NCBI GenBank assembly: GCA_016000045.1
Contig: JAECQY010000001.1
Location: forward strand, 1-64,000
Length of the DNA stretch: 64,000 bases
Direction: 5' to 3'
Source of the DNA: Myxococcaceae bacterium
GTDB taxonomy: Bacteria > Myxococcota > UBA727 > JABDBI01
The position numbers and the translations under genes are program-made. A model generated the notes under the pieces. The model had not been told where the DNA came from. It did not search any database and worked only from the letters and a program-made list of their open reading frames with translations. This document shows positions 17,940-26,562 of the stretch, piece after piece. Numbering within the stretch: position 1 is the first letter of the stretch; the number at the start of each line of letters is the position of its first letter.

Positions 17940-18641
17940 ATGATCCTTTTAGCTCTGGCTCTGCTTTCTGGCGCTTGCACCTTTGCTCTTGCCTGGTCTT
18001 TGGTTAGCCTGATAGCAGCCATCATTCCTGCTCTGTTCGTGACTGCATTGGTTTATTTTTTAGCGGCCCGCAAAATAGCAAGCTCGGCGCAAGCTGCCAT
18101 GATGTTTGCCGTTTCAGAGATCCAAAAAGGACGCGTCGATCGCGGCATAGCGCTTTTGGAAGACGTCAAAAAACGATTCGGAAATTGGCAGTTTTTCACC
18201 AAGAGCGCCATCAATGGGCAGATCGGTAGCATCTATTTTATGCGCCAAGATTTTCAGCGCGCCAAACCCTTTTTAGAAAAATCGTTTGCAAAACATTGGA
18301 ATGCTCGTGCCATGCTTGCGGTGCTTTATTTTAGAAAAAAAGACTTTGGCAGAATGGATCAAATTTTTGAAACCGCGGCACGCTACTCACCCAAACAAGG
18401 CTTGCTGTGGTCGACTTGGGCTTATTGCCACTGGAAAGCCGGCCAAACCCCCAAAGCCATTGAGATTTTAGCTTCAGGGGAGAAAAAACTTGGAAATTTA
18501 GATGGCCATTTGATGGCCAATCTTAGCCACCTGAAAAATAACAGAAAAATGAAAATGAATGGCTATGGTCAGGAATGGCATCAGTTCCACTTAGAACCTC
18601 TACCTCAAAATCAAGCATCCGTGAGATATGTCCGACGTTAA
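17940..18641 (+). CDS. Membrane-anchored TPR protein
   Basis: 233 aa. Two hydrophobic segments at about 1-20 and 22-43 form a membrane anchor. After them lie helical repeats with TPR character (AKPFLEKSFAKHWNARAMLAVLYF, then PKQGLLWSTWAYCHWKAG). The tail is basic. TPR proteins usually act as assembly scaffolds; the partner is unknown. It lies between tlyA (17 bp) and the zinc-ribbon kinase, overlapping the latter by 14 bp, so it may work with that kinase. Confidence 0.7.
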   Translation: MILLALALLSGACTFALAWSLVSLIAAIIPALFVTALVYFLAARKIASSAQAAMMFAVSEIQKGRVDRGIALLEDVKKRFGNWQFFTKSAINGQIGSIYFMRQDFQRAKPFLEKSFAKHWNARAMLAVLYFRKKDFGRMDQIFETAARYSPKQGLLWSTWAYCHWKAGQTPKAIEILASGEKKLGNLDGHLMANLSHLKNNRKMKMNGYGQEWHQFHLEPLPQNQASVRYVRR

Positions 18642-20445
18642 ATTTTGTTGCGCTCACTGCAATGCAGAATTGAGTTCAGGTCGATGCGACGTCTGTGGAA
18701 CTTGGGTGGATACCAATTTTCTTGGAAAAGCCAAGAAAAGCGTTGGAATTCATCCAGCACTCGCCAAACGTTACGCTTCCTCTCGAGCCTCCGAGCCTCC
18801 TGCAGGCAAAAAGTCCAGGGACTCCATTCTGTCCGATGAACTCAAACCGCCCAGTATTCCAGGGTATGAGCTTCTCGATCCGATCGGAAAGGGAGCGATG
18901 GGTTCCGTCTATCAAGCCAAGCATATCGCTTCGGGTCGTACAGCAGCCGTCAAGATTCTTTCCGCAGAAATGTCTTCGCGTTCGGATTTGGTGGCTCGTT
19001 TTGAACGAGAATCGGCTGCACTCAGCTCGTTTCGCCATCCGAACGTGGTCGCTATTTTTGACAGCGGAACCGTTTTCAACACCCACTTTTTCTGCATGGA
19101 GTTCATCGACGGCATCACCCTGCGACGATTCCTGAAGGATGGGCCCTTGCCTTTAAAGCAGGCCATTCACTTTGTTCGTCAAATTCTAGCAGGCCTGAGC
19201 GCGGCACACAGCCGAAGCATTATTCATCGCGATCTCAAGCCCGAAAACGTTTTAGTGGCAGCGGATCTCAATCGATGCGTCTTGGTCGATTTCGGGCTCG
19301 CTGGACTTTTAAACGAAGCGACCAATCCTCATCCGAATCTGACCCGCAGCCGTGTCACCATGGGCACGGTTAACTACATGGCTCCCGAGCAACACATGGA
19401 CGCCAAGCGAGTCGATGGAAGATCCGATCTCTATTCGGTAGGAGTCATTTTCTATGAATGTGTGCTCGGCGATCTTCCCTTAGGGCGTTTCGCTCTTCCC
19501 TCCGAGCGCCACTATGAAGCCCCCGAAGCACTGGATCGAATTCTCTCAAAAGCCCTATGCCGAGAGCCTGAAAAACGTTTTCAAAACGCAGCTGAGTTTG
19601 ATTTAGAGTTGCAAGCTCTTGAAAGAGAAACGGAAACGTGGACAGCGAAGGGTCTTCACAAAACCCGTTTCTATTTTGACTCCGCCCTTTCTCATCAGAC
19701 TGAGCACCCCACTCAATGGGCGGCTGTTCCTCCCTGGGTCAGAAAACCGCGCTTTCTGTGGGGGGCGACGGCCATGGCTGTTGGGATCATTTTGGGAATC
19801 TTGATCTCCCGAACGCATCCCAAAGAAATTGTGCTCTCTCCATCAGGAGCCTATGCCATCGATTCGGCTTCTGAACTTCAATATCATGGTTCGGTTTGGA
19901 AAAGCGAATCACCCGTGTGGGAAGAAGTCAAAGACACGCTTGTCTATCAAGCAAAACAAGGAAATTCCGGCCATTTTAGACGAGATTTATCGTTGCTTAT
20001 TCAACAAGATGCGATGGATCAGCTAAGTTGGTCTTCACACCTATCCCTTGAACGTCTCAAGCTTTCTTTAAGCGTTGCCAAAACCCAGCACCTCGCTCGC
20101 GAGAAGCTCGGTTCCAACCCCGAACCTCCAGCAGGAGGACTGTTTTTTGTCTCTCCCAATGCGGAACGCGTTTTAGGAATGGTGACGCTATCCGACAATT
20201 CTTGTTGGCTCTGTGAATTTCGCAAACAAGATGGGTTTTTAAAATCGACTCAACAGGCTCAAATACCCTGCAAAGGAAAGCATCCCTTGTACGAAATTCG
20301 ACTCGATGCTCACAAAGGGCTCATACAGGCCTGGATCGACAAAAAGCCAGCCGGCTCGCTGGAAGTCAAAAATGTGGCTTCTGAAAAATGGCAGCGCGCG
20401 CTAGGATGCCGAAATGTCATTTGTGATTTCAAACCGGTTTTCTAG
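18628..20445 (+). CDS. Ser/Thr kinase with N-terminal zinc ribbon and exported C-terminal domain
   Basis: 605 aa. A short zinc ribbon (residues 7-24, two CxxC pairs: CAHC, CDVC) precedes a full Hanks kinase at about 75-335: IGKGAMGSVYQAKH, AVKIL, HRDLKPENV, DFGLAGLL, APEQ and DLYSVGV. A membrane helix follows (about 372-392, GATAMAVGIILGILISR). The last 200 residues would be periplasmic and are rich in beta-strand and Trp; their pattern recalls concanavalin/LamG-type folds, but I cannot assign the domain. The layout is that of a receptor kinase. It overlaps lnt by 32 bp. Confidence 0.9.
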   Translation: MSDVKFCCAHCNAELSSGRCDVCGTWVDTNFLGKAKKSVGIHPALAKRYASSRASEPPAGKKSRDSILSDELKPPSIPGYELLDPIGKGAMGSVYQAKHIASGRTAAVKILSAEMSSRSDLVARFERESAALSSFRHPNVVAIFDSGTVFNTHFFCMEFIDGITLRRFLKDGPLPLKQAIHFVRQILAGLSAAHSRSIIHRDLKPENVLVAADLNRCVLVDFGLAGLLNEATNPHPNLTRSRVTMGTVNYMAPEQHMDAKRVDGRSDLYSVGVIFYECVLGDLPLGRFALPSERHYEAPEALDRILSKALCREPEKRFQNAAEFDLELQALERETETWTAKGLHKTRFYFDSALSHQTEHPTQWAAVPPWVRKPRFLWGATAMAVGIILGILISRTHPKEIVLSPSGAYAIDSASELQYHGSVWKSESPVWEEVKDTLVYQAKQGNSGHFRRDLSLLIQQDAMDQLSWSSHLSLERLKLSLSVAKTQHLAREKLGSNPEPPAGGLFFVSPNAERVLGMVTLSDNSCWLCEFRKQDGFLKSTQQAQIPCKGKHPLYEIRLDAHKGLIQAWIDKKPAGSLEVKNVASEKWQRALGCRNVICDFKPVF

Positions 20446-22078
20446 CTTAGCCGGCATCGTTCTATCTGCTGGACTGATGGCGAGCAGCCAGTTGACCTCC
20501 TGGGGGTTCTTGGCCTTGATTGGCTATGTCCCAATCTTGCTGATTTGCTCCCATCTCCCACCTCGTCAAGCCTTCTTATGCTTTGGGGCCGCCACGAGCC
20601 TGCAATACATGGCAACGCTCTCCTGGTTGTTAACCGCAATGACCGTCTTTGGCGGACTCCATGGCTTCGTCAGCATCTTATCGCTTTTTCTTCTGACCGC
20701 GTTTATCGGACTTCATCTAGGCCTCGCAATGGCACTTTCCCGCTATCTTGACAGGAAGAAAAGCGCTCCGATGATGTTTTGGTTTCCTCTGGCCCTCTGC
20801 AGCGCCGAGTACCTTCGCGACTATGGGTTCATTGGATCTTTTCCCTGGGGATGTTCTGGTTATTCTTTGATTTCAACTCCTCGTTTGCTTCAGTCTGCCT
20901 CTTGGTTAGGTGTCTATGGATTGGTATTTTTCATTGGGCTCCTCAATTGCCTGATCGCGCGATCGATCCAAGAACGCAGGCTTTGCTGGGGAGCTTTCGC
21001 TCTGGCTCTGGTTGGCTTGATGAGCCTCTTGGGCGAGTATCGGCTTCACACCTGGAAGAATCAAACCCCTCAGACCGTTTCGATCGCTCTGCTGCAGGGA
21101 AACATCGAACAAGGCCTCAAAAACGATGCCTTGATTTATTCGGATGAAATCCTGGAACGCTATCGTGCACTCCAGACAAAAGCCACTCAGTCCGGTGCCG
21201 AGCTCGTCATTTGGCCGGAATCTTCCTACCCTTTTTCCGTTTCAACCGAGGAACCTCGATTTGAATCGCTGGGTGAATTGGCGCCCATCAATATTATTGG
21301 GGCGATTGCGCAAGATCCAGAAGGCAAATTTTACAACTCGGCTTATATTCTAGATTCTGCGGGCAAAGCCCTGGGGCGTTTTGATAAAGCTCAGCTCGTG
21401 CCCTTTGGCGAATACGTTCCTTGGCCCTTTGCTTCGATCGCAGCCAAACTCGTCCCGGGACTGGAGCAACTGGAGTGGGGAACTCAATCAAAGCCCTTGC
21501 GGGTTGGAGCTCTCGCCCTGGCGGTCACGGTTTGCTACGATGGCGCTTTTCCCAACGTCGCTCGCACCTTGGTCAAAAATGGAGCCAATCTTTTAGTGAA
21601 TATAACCAACGATGCTTGGTACGGATTTACCCAGGGACCCCGTCAACATCTCGCCATGTATCAGATGCGCAGCGTCGAAACCGGTCGTAGCTTTGCTCGT
21701 GCAACCAATACAGGCATCTCGGCTTGGATCGATGCCACCGGGCAGGTTCATCAAGCCACACCGCTCTACGAACAAACCCTGGTCTTTGCTCACATTCCAC
21801 TCAGCACAGGCAACACCTGGTTTGTGCTTGGGGGTCAATGGGTTCCACGCCTAGCCCTAGCCTGTCTTCTCGCTGGCTTACTCTGGGCTCGCAGACCTCG
21901 AAAAGTCTCAGATTGGATTTGGCTTCTTATCGGTTTGGCAATCGCTCTCTTTTCCTATACGGTGTTCGAACTCAAGAGTCCGATGTTCCAAGAAGCAGCC
22001 AAAACCCAAGAAACGCTGCTTTTTGCCCTGGGACTTTTGCTCGGACTACGCGTATGGAAATCGACAACCTCAAAATAA
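20414..22078 (+). CDS. lnt: Apolipoprotein N-acyltransferase
   Basis: 554 aa inner-membrane enzyme adding the third acyl chain to lipoproteins. About eight membrane helices flank a periplasmic nitrilase-fold domain (about 215-465). The catalytic triad is visible: Glu in VIWPESSYPF, Lys in RFDKAQLVPFGEYVP and Cys in VCYDGAFP. An N-terminal GSFPWGCSGYS matches the family's PWG motif. Its presence fits the many lipobox proteins in the window. The start ATG 20414 lies inside the kinase gene, and its end overlaps prfB by 25 bp. Confidence 0.94.
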   Translation: MSFVISNRFSSLAGIVLSAGLMASSQLTSWGFLALIGYVPILLICSHLPPRQAFLCFGAATSLQYMATLSWLLTAMTVFGGLHGFVSILSLFLLTAFIGLHLGLAMALSRYLDRKKSAPMMFWFPLALCSAEYLRDYGFIGSFPWGCSGYSLISTPRLLQSASWLGVYGLVFFIGLLNCLIARSIQERRLCWGAFALALVGLMSLLGEYRLHTWKNQTPQTVSIALLQGNIEQGLKNDALIYSDEILERYRALQTKATQSGAELVIWPESSYPFSVSTEEPRFESLGELAPINIIGAIAQDPEGKFYNSAYILDSAGKALGRFDKAQLVPFGEYVPWPFASIAAKLVPGLEQLEWGTQSKPLRVGALALAVTVCYDGAFPNVARTLVKNGANLLVNITNDAWYGFTQGPRQHLAMYQMRSVETGRSFARATNTGISAWIDATGQVHQATPLYEQTLVFAHIPLSTGNTWFVLGGQWVPRLALACLLAGLLWARRPRKVSDWIWLLIGLAIALFSYTVFELKSPMFQEAAKTQETLLFALGLLLGLRVWKSTTSK

Positions 22079-23136
22079 AACTCGATTCACTCGAGAAAGC
22101 CTCTCAAATCCCTTCGAAACAAGATCGGATCCGGGCCTTAGAAAACGAAATGGAAGCCCCCCATTTTTGGTCCGATCAAAAGAATGCAGCCATCGTTCAA
22201 AAAGAAAAGGCTACCCTCGAAAAAGAAGTGGCTCGTTTTTTGAACGCCAAACAATCGCTTGACGATTGCGCCGAACTCCTCGAACTCGCAACAGGAAATG
22301 ACGACGAACTTCGAGAACTGGAGGCTGAGTTGGAGCGCGTCAAAAGAAGCATTCATCGCCTTCAGATCGAACACATGCTGGGAGGACCCAGTGATCGCAA
22401 CAACGCGATTTTGAGCGTCAACGTCGGTCAAGGAGGCGTTGATTCGCAAGATTTTACCGAAATGCTTCTACGTATGTACACTCGGTATGCGGAACGTCGT
22501 GGCTATACCGTCGAACTCATGGACATCATGCCGGCCGAAGAAGCGGGTCTTAAAAATGCAACGATTTTAGTTTCAGGCGAATACGCTTACGGGTACCTCA
22601 AAGCCGAAATTGGGGTTCATCGTTTGGTCCGTATCTCACCCTTTGATTCAAACGCTCGCCGGCATACTTCGTTTTCATCGGTCTGGGTCATCCCTGAAAT
22701 TGATGATTCGTTCGAAGTGGATATCAAAGTGGAAGATCTACGAGTCGATACTTATCGGGCCGGAGGCGCTGGGGGCCAACACGTCAATAAAACGGACAGC
22801 GCAGTGCGCATTACGCATCTTCCCACCAACACCGTCGTAGCGTGCCAATCGGAGCGGAGCCAAACCAAGAATCGATCGACTGCCATGAAGCTGCTGCGTT
22901 CTAAGCTCTACGATTTGGAAATGAAGAAACGTTTAGCGGAGAAAGACAAAGCAGAGGCGGTAAAGATGGAAGCTTCTTTCGGATCTCAGATCCGCAACTA
23001 CGTGCTTGCACCCTATCAACTCGCCAAAGATCTCCGAACCAACTTGGAAGTGGGCAATGTGAATGCGGTTTTAGATGGAGACATTCAGTCCTTTATTGAA
23101 AGCGTGTTGATCGAAGGGGTCAAAGTCCCTCAATAG
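22054..23136 (+). CDS. prfB: Peptide chain release factor 2
   Basis: 360 aa from ATG 22054 (MEIDNLKIKLDSLEK). It ends translation at UGA and UAA. Seen are the SPF codon-recognition tripeptide in VRISPFDSNARRHTSF, the catalytic GGQ in AGGAGGQHVNKTDSAVR, and the helical N-terminal domain. The open frame continues upstream into lnt, but that part is only lnt read in another frame. Many bacteria make RF2 through a programmed frameshift at an in-frame UGA near codon 26. Here the frame is open throughout, so that control is absent. Confidence 0.95.
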   Translation: MEIDNLKIKLDSLEKASQIPSKQDRIRALENEMEAPHFWSDQKNAAIVQKEKATLEKEVARFLNAKQSLDDCAELLELATGNDDELRELEAELERVKRSIHRLQIEHMLGGPSDRNNAILSVNVGQGGVDSQDFTEMLLRMYTRYAERRGYTVELMDIMPAEEAGLKNATILVSGEYAYGYLKAEIGVHRLVRISPFDSNARRHTSFSSVWVIPEIDDSFEVDIKVEDLRVDTYRAGGAGGQHVNKTDSAVRITHLPTNTVVACQSERSQTKNRSTAMKLLRSKLYDLEMKKRLAEKDKAEAVKMEASFGSQIRNYVLAPYQLAKDLRTNLEVGNVNAVLDGDIQSFIESVLIEGVKVPQ

Positions 23137-23139
23137 ATT

Positions 23140-23709
23140 TCAATTCGAAGCTTGGGTGTTTTTAAAACAGTCTTGAAGATGGTCCTGAACCAAGCCAGTC
23201 GCCTGCATGTGCGCGTACACAATGGTCGAACCCACAAACTTAAAGCCCCGTCGCTTAAGGTCTTGACTTAAGGCATCCGACTCGGGAGAAGTTGCCTTCA
23301 GATCTTTGAGTGTTTGAGGGTGATTCACGATAGGCTCTCCATCCACGAATCCCCAAATATACTTTGAGAATGTTCCCCATTCGTTTTGGACTTTGAGAAA
23401 GGCCTGGGCATTGCTGATGGCGCTTCGAATTTTAAGCTGATTTCGGATGATACCAGCATCCAGCATCAGAGCTTGGACATCTCGTTCTGAGAACTGGGCC
23501 ACTTGTTGGGCATCAAAATGCGCAAATGCGCGACGATAATTCTCTCGGCGTTTTAAAATCGTCAACCAACTTAAGCCTGCCTGAGCACCTTCCAGAATTA
23601 AAAACTCAAAAATTTTTGCGTCGTCATACACCGGAACGCCCCATTCTTCATCGTGGTATTTTACATACAAGGGATCGTTCAAGCACCAGCCACAGCGTTT
23701 AAGAATCAT
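23140..23709 (-). CDS. tag: DNA-3-methyladenine glycosylase I
   Basis: 189 aa from ATG 23709 (MILKRCGWC); an earlier in-frame start at 23730 would add seven residues. It removes 3-methyladenine from alkylated DNA. The family signature is clear: RCGWC, DPLYVKYHDEEWGVP, EGAQAGLSWLTILKRRENYR, and the C-terminal GSTIVYAHMQATGLV with HLQDC. Cys4-type, His and Cys zinc ligands appear conserved. It is convergent with prfB with only 3 bp between the stops. Confidence 0.93.
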   Translation of the reverse strand: MILKRCGWCLNDPLYVKYHDEEWGVPVYDDAKIFEFLILEGAQAGLSWLTILKRRENYRRAFAHFDAQQVAQFSERDVQALMLDAGIIRNQLKIRSAISNAQAFLKVQNEWGTFSKYIWGFVDGEPIVNHPQTLKDLKATSPESDALSQDLKRRGFKFVGSTIVYAHMQATGLVQDHLQDCFKNTQASN

Positions 23710-23764
23710 GATTCGATTGTAGCACTCCATAAACCCCTTGCATATTCGTCATGATGCATACGCC

Positions 23765-24430
23765 CTAACGAGCCAAACCAAATGCTTTTTTGAGGCTCCC
23801 ATTCGGGTCCACAGAATCAAGCTTGGTTCCATAAAGAGCCACAAACGATCCGGCCAAAGAACGCGAGCAAGGATTGCTTGAAGGGCTTCCCAAGGTTGAG
23901 ATCAACGAAAAGACTTTTCGAGCGTTCCGGTTGCTGCTCAAAATACCCTGTGAAACCGTGCTGATCGAGACTCCTGGTGGATACAAAGCATCGATGACAG
24001 CGATGAGATCTGCTCTCAGCACTGGGTTTTGAACAGGTCCGCTGAAAAAGTCAGACAAATCGAATTTTTCCGCTATTTGATCGTTTGCTAAGATTCGAAG
24101 CGCGTCTCCAACTTTTTGAGCGTCTTCGATGCTCATGGTTCGGCCTAAATATTTGGCTTGCTTGGGCAATCGATCTTGTAACTTCGCGATCGCTTGGTTC
24201 ATCGTTTGTAGACGAACTTCTGCCGAATCATTAAAAAATCCAGAGAATCTAGGCAATGCAGCAACGAAACTTTGCATGAAAAGACCCGCAAATTTGCTAC
24301 TGGCATCCGCGCCGCTGACTTGGCTGTTAGGGGGACAAACCCGGTCCAATGTCCCGTCAACCTGATTTGAAGTTTGATTCCCGCAACCGATGGTTCCAGT
24401 TAACACACCAAGCAGAATTATTTTTTTCAT
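23765..24430 (-). CDS. Lipoprotein of unknown function
   Basis: 221 aa. Signal peptide MKKIILLGVLTGTIGC with lipobox TIGC, so lipid-anchored. The mature part is mostly predicted helical (MNQAIAKLQDRLPKQAKYLG, RILANDQIAEKFDLSDFFSG) with one Cys pair that could form a disulfide (VCPP near the start, NPCSRS near the end). I recognise no family. The AT-rich 127 bp before it is shared with the divergent kdsB and probably carries both promoters. Confidence 0.65.
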   Translation of the reverse strand: MKKIILLGVLTGTIGCGNQTSNQVDGTLDRVCPPNSQVSGADASSKFAGLFMQSFVAALPRFSGFFNDSAEVRLQTMNQAIAKLQDRLPKQAKYLGRTMSIEDAQKVGDALRILANDQIAEKFDLSDFFSGPVQNPVLRADLIAVIDALYPPGVSISTVSQGILSSNRNARKVFSLISTLGSPSSNPCSRSLAGSFVALYGTKLDSVDPNGSLKKAFGLAR

Positions 24431-24557
24431 ATTTAATATATATCAAATATAAGAATTTAAAATCAATCTATGAATACGATTTCAAGCTTGTGAGTTTGCA
24501 TTTTGGCGAGCTCACTCGAAATAGCCAGATTCGAAGCCTCAGGAATAAAAGTCTACA

Positions 24558-25232
24558 ATGTCCGCCTTCTGCATTATCCCCGCCAGGCTTTATTCTGCTC
24601 GATTTCCTCAAAAGATTCTGGCCATCTGGCATGGTAAAACTCTGTTACAACATGTTTGGGAGCGCGCTTCTTTAGCCAAACGTTTCGATCAAATTTGGAT
24701 CGCCTGCGATCACTTGGAGACATTCCGAATCGCAACCGAATTTGGGGCTCGAGTCGTTTTAAGCTCCCGCGATCACCCAACCGGAAGCGATCGGATTGCA
24801 GAAGTCATTCAAGCCCAAGAAGTGGACTTCGTTGTCAATTTGCAAGCAGACGAACCTCAAATGAACCCGCAGCTCTTGGACCAAATCGTCGACTGTTTGG
24901 AATTTTACCCAAGCGCCGATTGTGTGACTCCCATTTCTACTCAGATGCAACCCCAAGCTGTACGCTGCACGACGGATCGTTGCGGGAGGGCGCTCTATTT
25001 CTCACGTCATTTGCCTTATGGCTATCGCCACGTGGGTCTTTATGGCTATCGGAAAGCTGCTTTATTGCGCTTTGTGAATCTGCCGCCCGGTCAATGGGAA
25101 GCCTCCGAAAGTTTAGAGCAACTTCGTTTGTTGGAAGCAGGTATGAGCATTCAAACTTTTCAAACCTCTTATAACGGTATTTCAGTTGATACACCGGAAG
25201 ATTTTGCGCGTTTGGACCAACAGCGTGTTTGA
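24558..25232 (+). CDS. kdsB: 3-deoxy-manno-octulosonate cytidylyltransferase (CMP-KDO synthetase)
   Basis: 224 aa. Activates KDO as CMP-KDO for the LPS inner core. Motifs: IIPARLYSARFPQKILA (nucleotide-binding), GKTLLQHVWERA, HPTGSDRIAEV, LQADEP (LQGDEP or VQGDEP in most homologues) and HVGLYGYRKAALLRF, GISVDTPEDF at the C-terminus. It is about 25 residues shorter than E. coli KdsB. The last 8 bp overlap the GTG start of kdsA, so the two are coupled. Confidence 0.92.
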   Translation: MSAFCIIPARLYSARFPQKILAIWHGKTLLQHVWERASLAKRFDQIWIACDHLETFRIATEFGARVVLSSRDHPTGSDRIAEVIQAQEVDFVVNLQADEPQMNPQLLDQIVDCLEFYPSADCVTPISTQMQPQAVRCTTDRCGRALYFSRHLPYGYRHVGLYGYRKAALLRFVNLPPGQWEASESLEQLRLLEAGMSIQTFQTSYNGISVDTPEDFARLDQQRV

Positions 25233-25956
25233 GCTCATTGCGGGCCCGTGCGTCATTGAGAGTGAACAGCACGCTTTTCAAATGGCGATGGTTCTGAAGA
25301 GCATCTGTTCAGAACTTAAAATTCCGCTCATCTTCAAAGCGAGCTTTGATAAAGCCAATCGCACCGAGCTCAACGGCTATCGTGGCCCTGGGCTCAAAAA
25401 AGGGCTCGCCGTTTTACAGACCATCAAACAAGAGCTGGGGTTGCGAGTCACCAGTGACATTCACGAATCCTGGCAAGCGGAACCCGCCGCAGCCATCTTA
25501 GACGTCCTCCAGATTCCAGCATTCCTATGCCGCCAAACGGACTTATTGCGCGCAGCTGGCCAAACCGGCCGAATTGTGAATATTAAAAAAGGGCAATTTT
25601 TGTCCCCGAGCTCGATGCAGCCGGCGATCGAAAAAGTCCGCTCAACAGGCAATTCTGAGGTGTGGATCACAGAACGCGGAAGCTGTTTTGGCTATAACGA
25701 CTGGGTGGTTGATTTTCGAGCTTTTGACCTCTTCAGGCCGATGGGTTGTCCGATTGTCTTTGATGCTTCGCACAGCGCCAAAGCAGCCCAACATATTGAA
25801 ACACTTGCTCGGGCCGCATTGGTAACGGGAGCCCAAAAACTATTTTTAGAGGTCCATGAACAACCTGAAAACGCTTTGTCAGATGGAAAAACCAGCTACC
25901 CTTTAGAAAAACTCAAGCCATTTTTAGAAAGGCTTCAAAAAGACTTGCAGAAATGA
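25225..25956 (+). CDS. kdsA: 2-dehydro-3-deoxyphosphooctonate aldolase (KDO-8-P synthase)
   Basis: 243 aa from GTG 25225 (MFELIAGPCVIES). An in-frame start at 25186 is possible, but the family N-terminus begins here. It condenses PEP with arabinose-5-phosphate to KDO-8-phosphate. Motifs: AGPCVIES, FKASFDKANRTE, GYRGPGL, TSDIHE, VLQIPAFLCRQTDLL, INIKKGQFLSP-type VNIKKGQFLSP, and DASHSAKA. With kdsB it forms a KDO mini-operon, evidence for an LPS-bearing outer membrane. Confidence 0.94.
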   Translation: MFELIAGPCVIESEQHAFQMAMVLKSICSELKIPLIFKASFDKANRTELNGYRGPGLKKGLAVLQTIKQELGLRVTSDIHESWQAEPAAAILDVLQIPAFLCRQTDLLRAAGQTGRIVNIKKGQFLSPSSMQPAIEKVRSTGNSEVWITERGSCFGYNDWVVDFRAFDLFRPMGCPIVFDASHSAKAAQHIETLARAALVTGAQKLFLEVHEQPENALSDGKTSYPLEKLKPFLERLQKDLQK

Positions 25957-25961
25957 TCACG

Positions 25962-26473
25962 CGCTCTTCCTAAGAATTCAGTTCTTTCTCAAGCTGCTCA
26001 ACTTGCTCGAGGACGAGATCGGTAGCTGTCGCAATCAGAGATTTATCCAAACCAAGCTTTAACAGCTTGATCGCTGTTTCTACTTTGCTTTCCGCTTGGC
26101 CCTCCATCTTGCCTTCTGCTCGCCCTTTCGCTTCGGCACACAAGTAGTAATCTTGCTCGGAGGCGCTTTGTTTCAGATACTGCCAATAGTTCCTGCGCTC
26201 GACATCCGTCATCTTGAGGATCTGAAGCCGTTCAGAAACTTTTTCCATCCCTCTCGATTGGAAATCAGGCCGAATTTGTTCATGTTTCGCCATATAAAGC
26301 CACTCATCGATTTCACTTCGAATCTCATCGTTGAATTTCTGGATGCATTTGAGCAGATATTTGATGGCATAATCGAAACTAATTAGGGGTTTTTCCATGA
26401 AAAGTGTATACCCTATTAGCTGCTTAAATTCAATTGGCGAGGTTGAAATGAAGCTTTGCATGGCTGGAACATC
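25962..26473 (-). repeat. Rpn-type element, copy A (internally deleted)
   Basis: This stretch is near-identical to 57888-58833, including about 75 bp of non-coding DNA upstream of the reading frame, so the repeated unit is larger than the gene. Copy A lacks 465 bp (the equivalent of 58249-58713) and has a 24-bp insertion near the 3' end of the gene. Both copies lie on the minus strand. No terminal inverted repeats or target duplications were seen. Its upstream edge lies about 90 bp from the menD start. Confidence 0.8.
25970..26398 (-). CDS. Internally deleted Rpn-family nuclease/transposase
   Basis: 142 aa from ATG 26398 (MEKPLISFDY). It is a shortened version of the 289-aa protein at 57895-58764. 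Residues 1-17 are identical, then residues 18-172 of the long form, including the PD-(D/E)XK catalytic residues, are missing, and the C-terminal helical part continues in frame from CIQKFNDEIR. Near the end it has eight extra residues (KMEGQAES). Since the deletion is exactly 155 codons and the frame stays open, a protein could still be made, but it should have no nuclease activity. Confidence 0.75.
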   Translation of the reverse strand: MEKPLISFDYAIKYLLKCIQKFNDEIRSEIDEWLYMAKHEQIRPDFQSRGMEKVSERLQILKMTDVERRNYWQYLKQSASEQDYYLCAEAKGRAEGKMEGQAESKVETAIKLLKLGLDKSLIATATDLVLEQVEQLEKELNS

Positions 26474-26562
26474 TTGATCGGCACGTCGCGACGATCTGGA
26501 TACGAATCAAAAATTTGCACAGATAAGATTGACAAACTACGCCATCGGTTTAGACCGATGGG

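Noticed and set aside
21724-22053. Upstream extension of the prfB frame
   Set aside because: This part is lnt read in another frame; RF2 homology starts at MEIDNLK (22054).
22054-22200. Programmed frameshift in prfB
   Set aside because: The frame is open from the ATG through the domain; there is no in-frame TGA and no CUUUGA-type site.
24349-24675. Plus-strand frame across the kdsB start
   Set aside because: Low-quality sequence overlapping a clear kdsB start and the lipoprotein 5' end.
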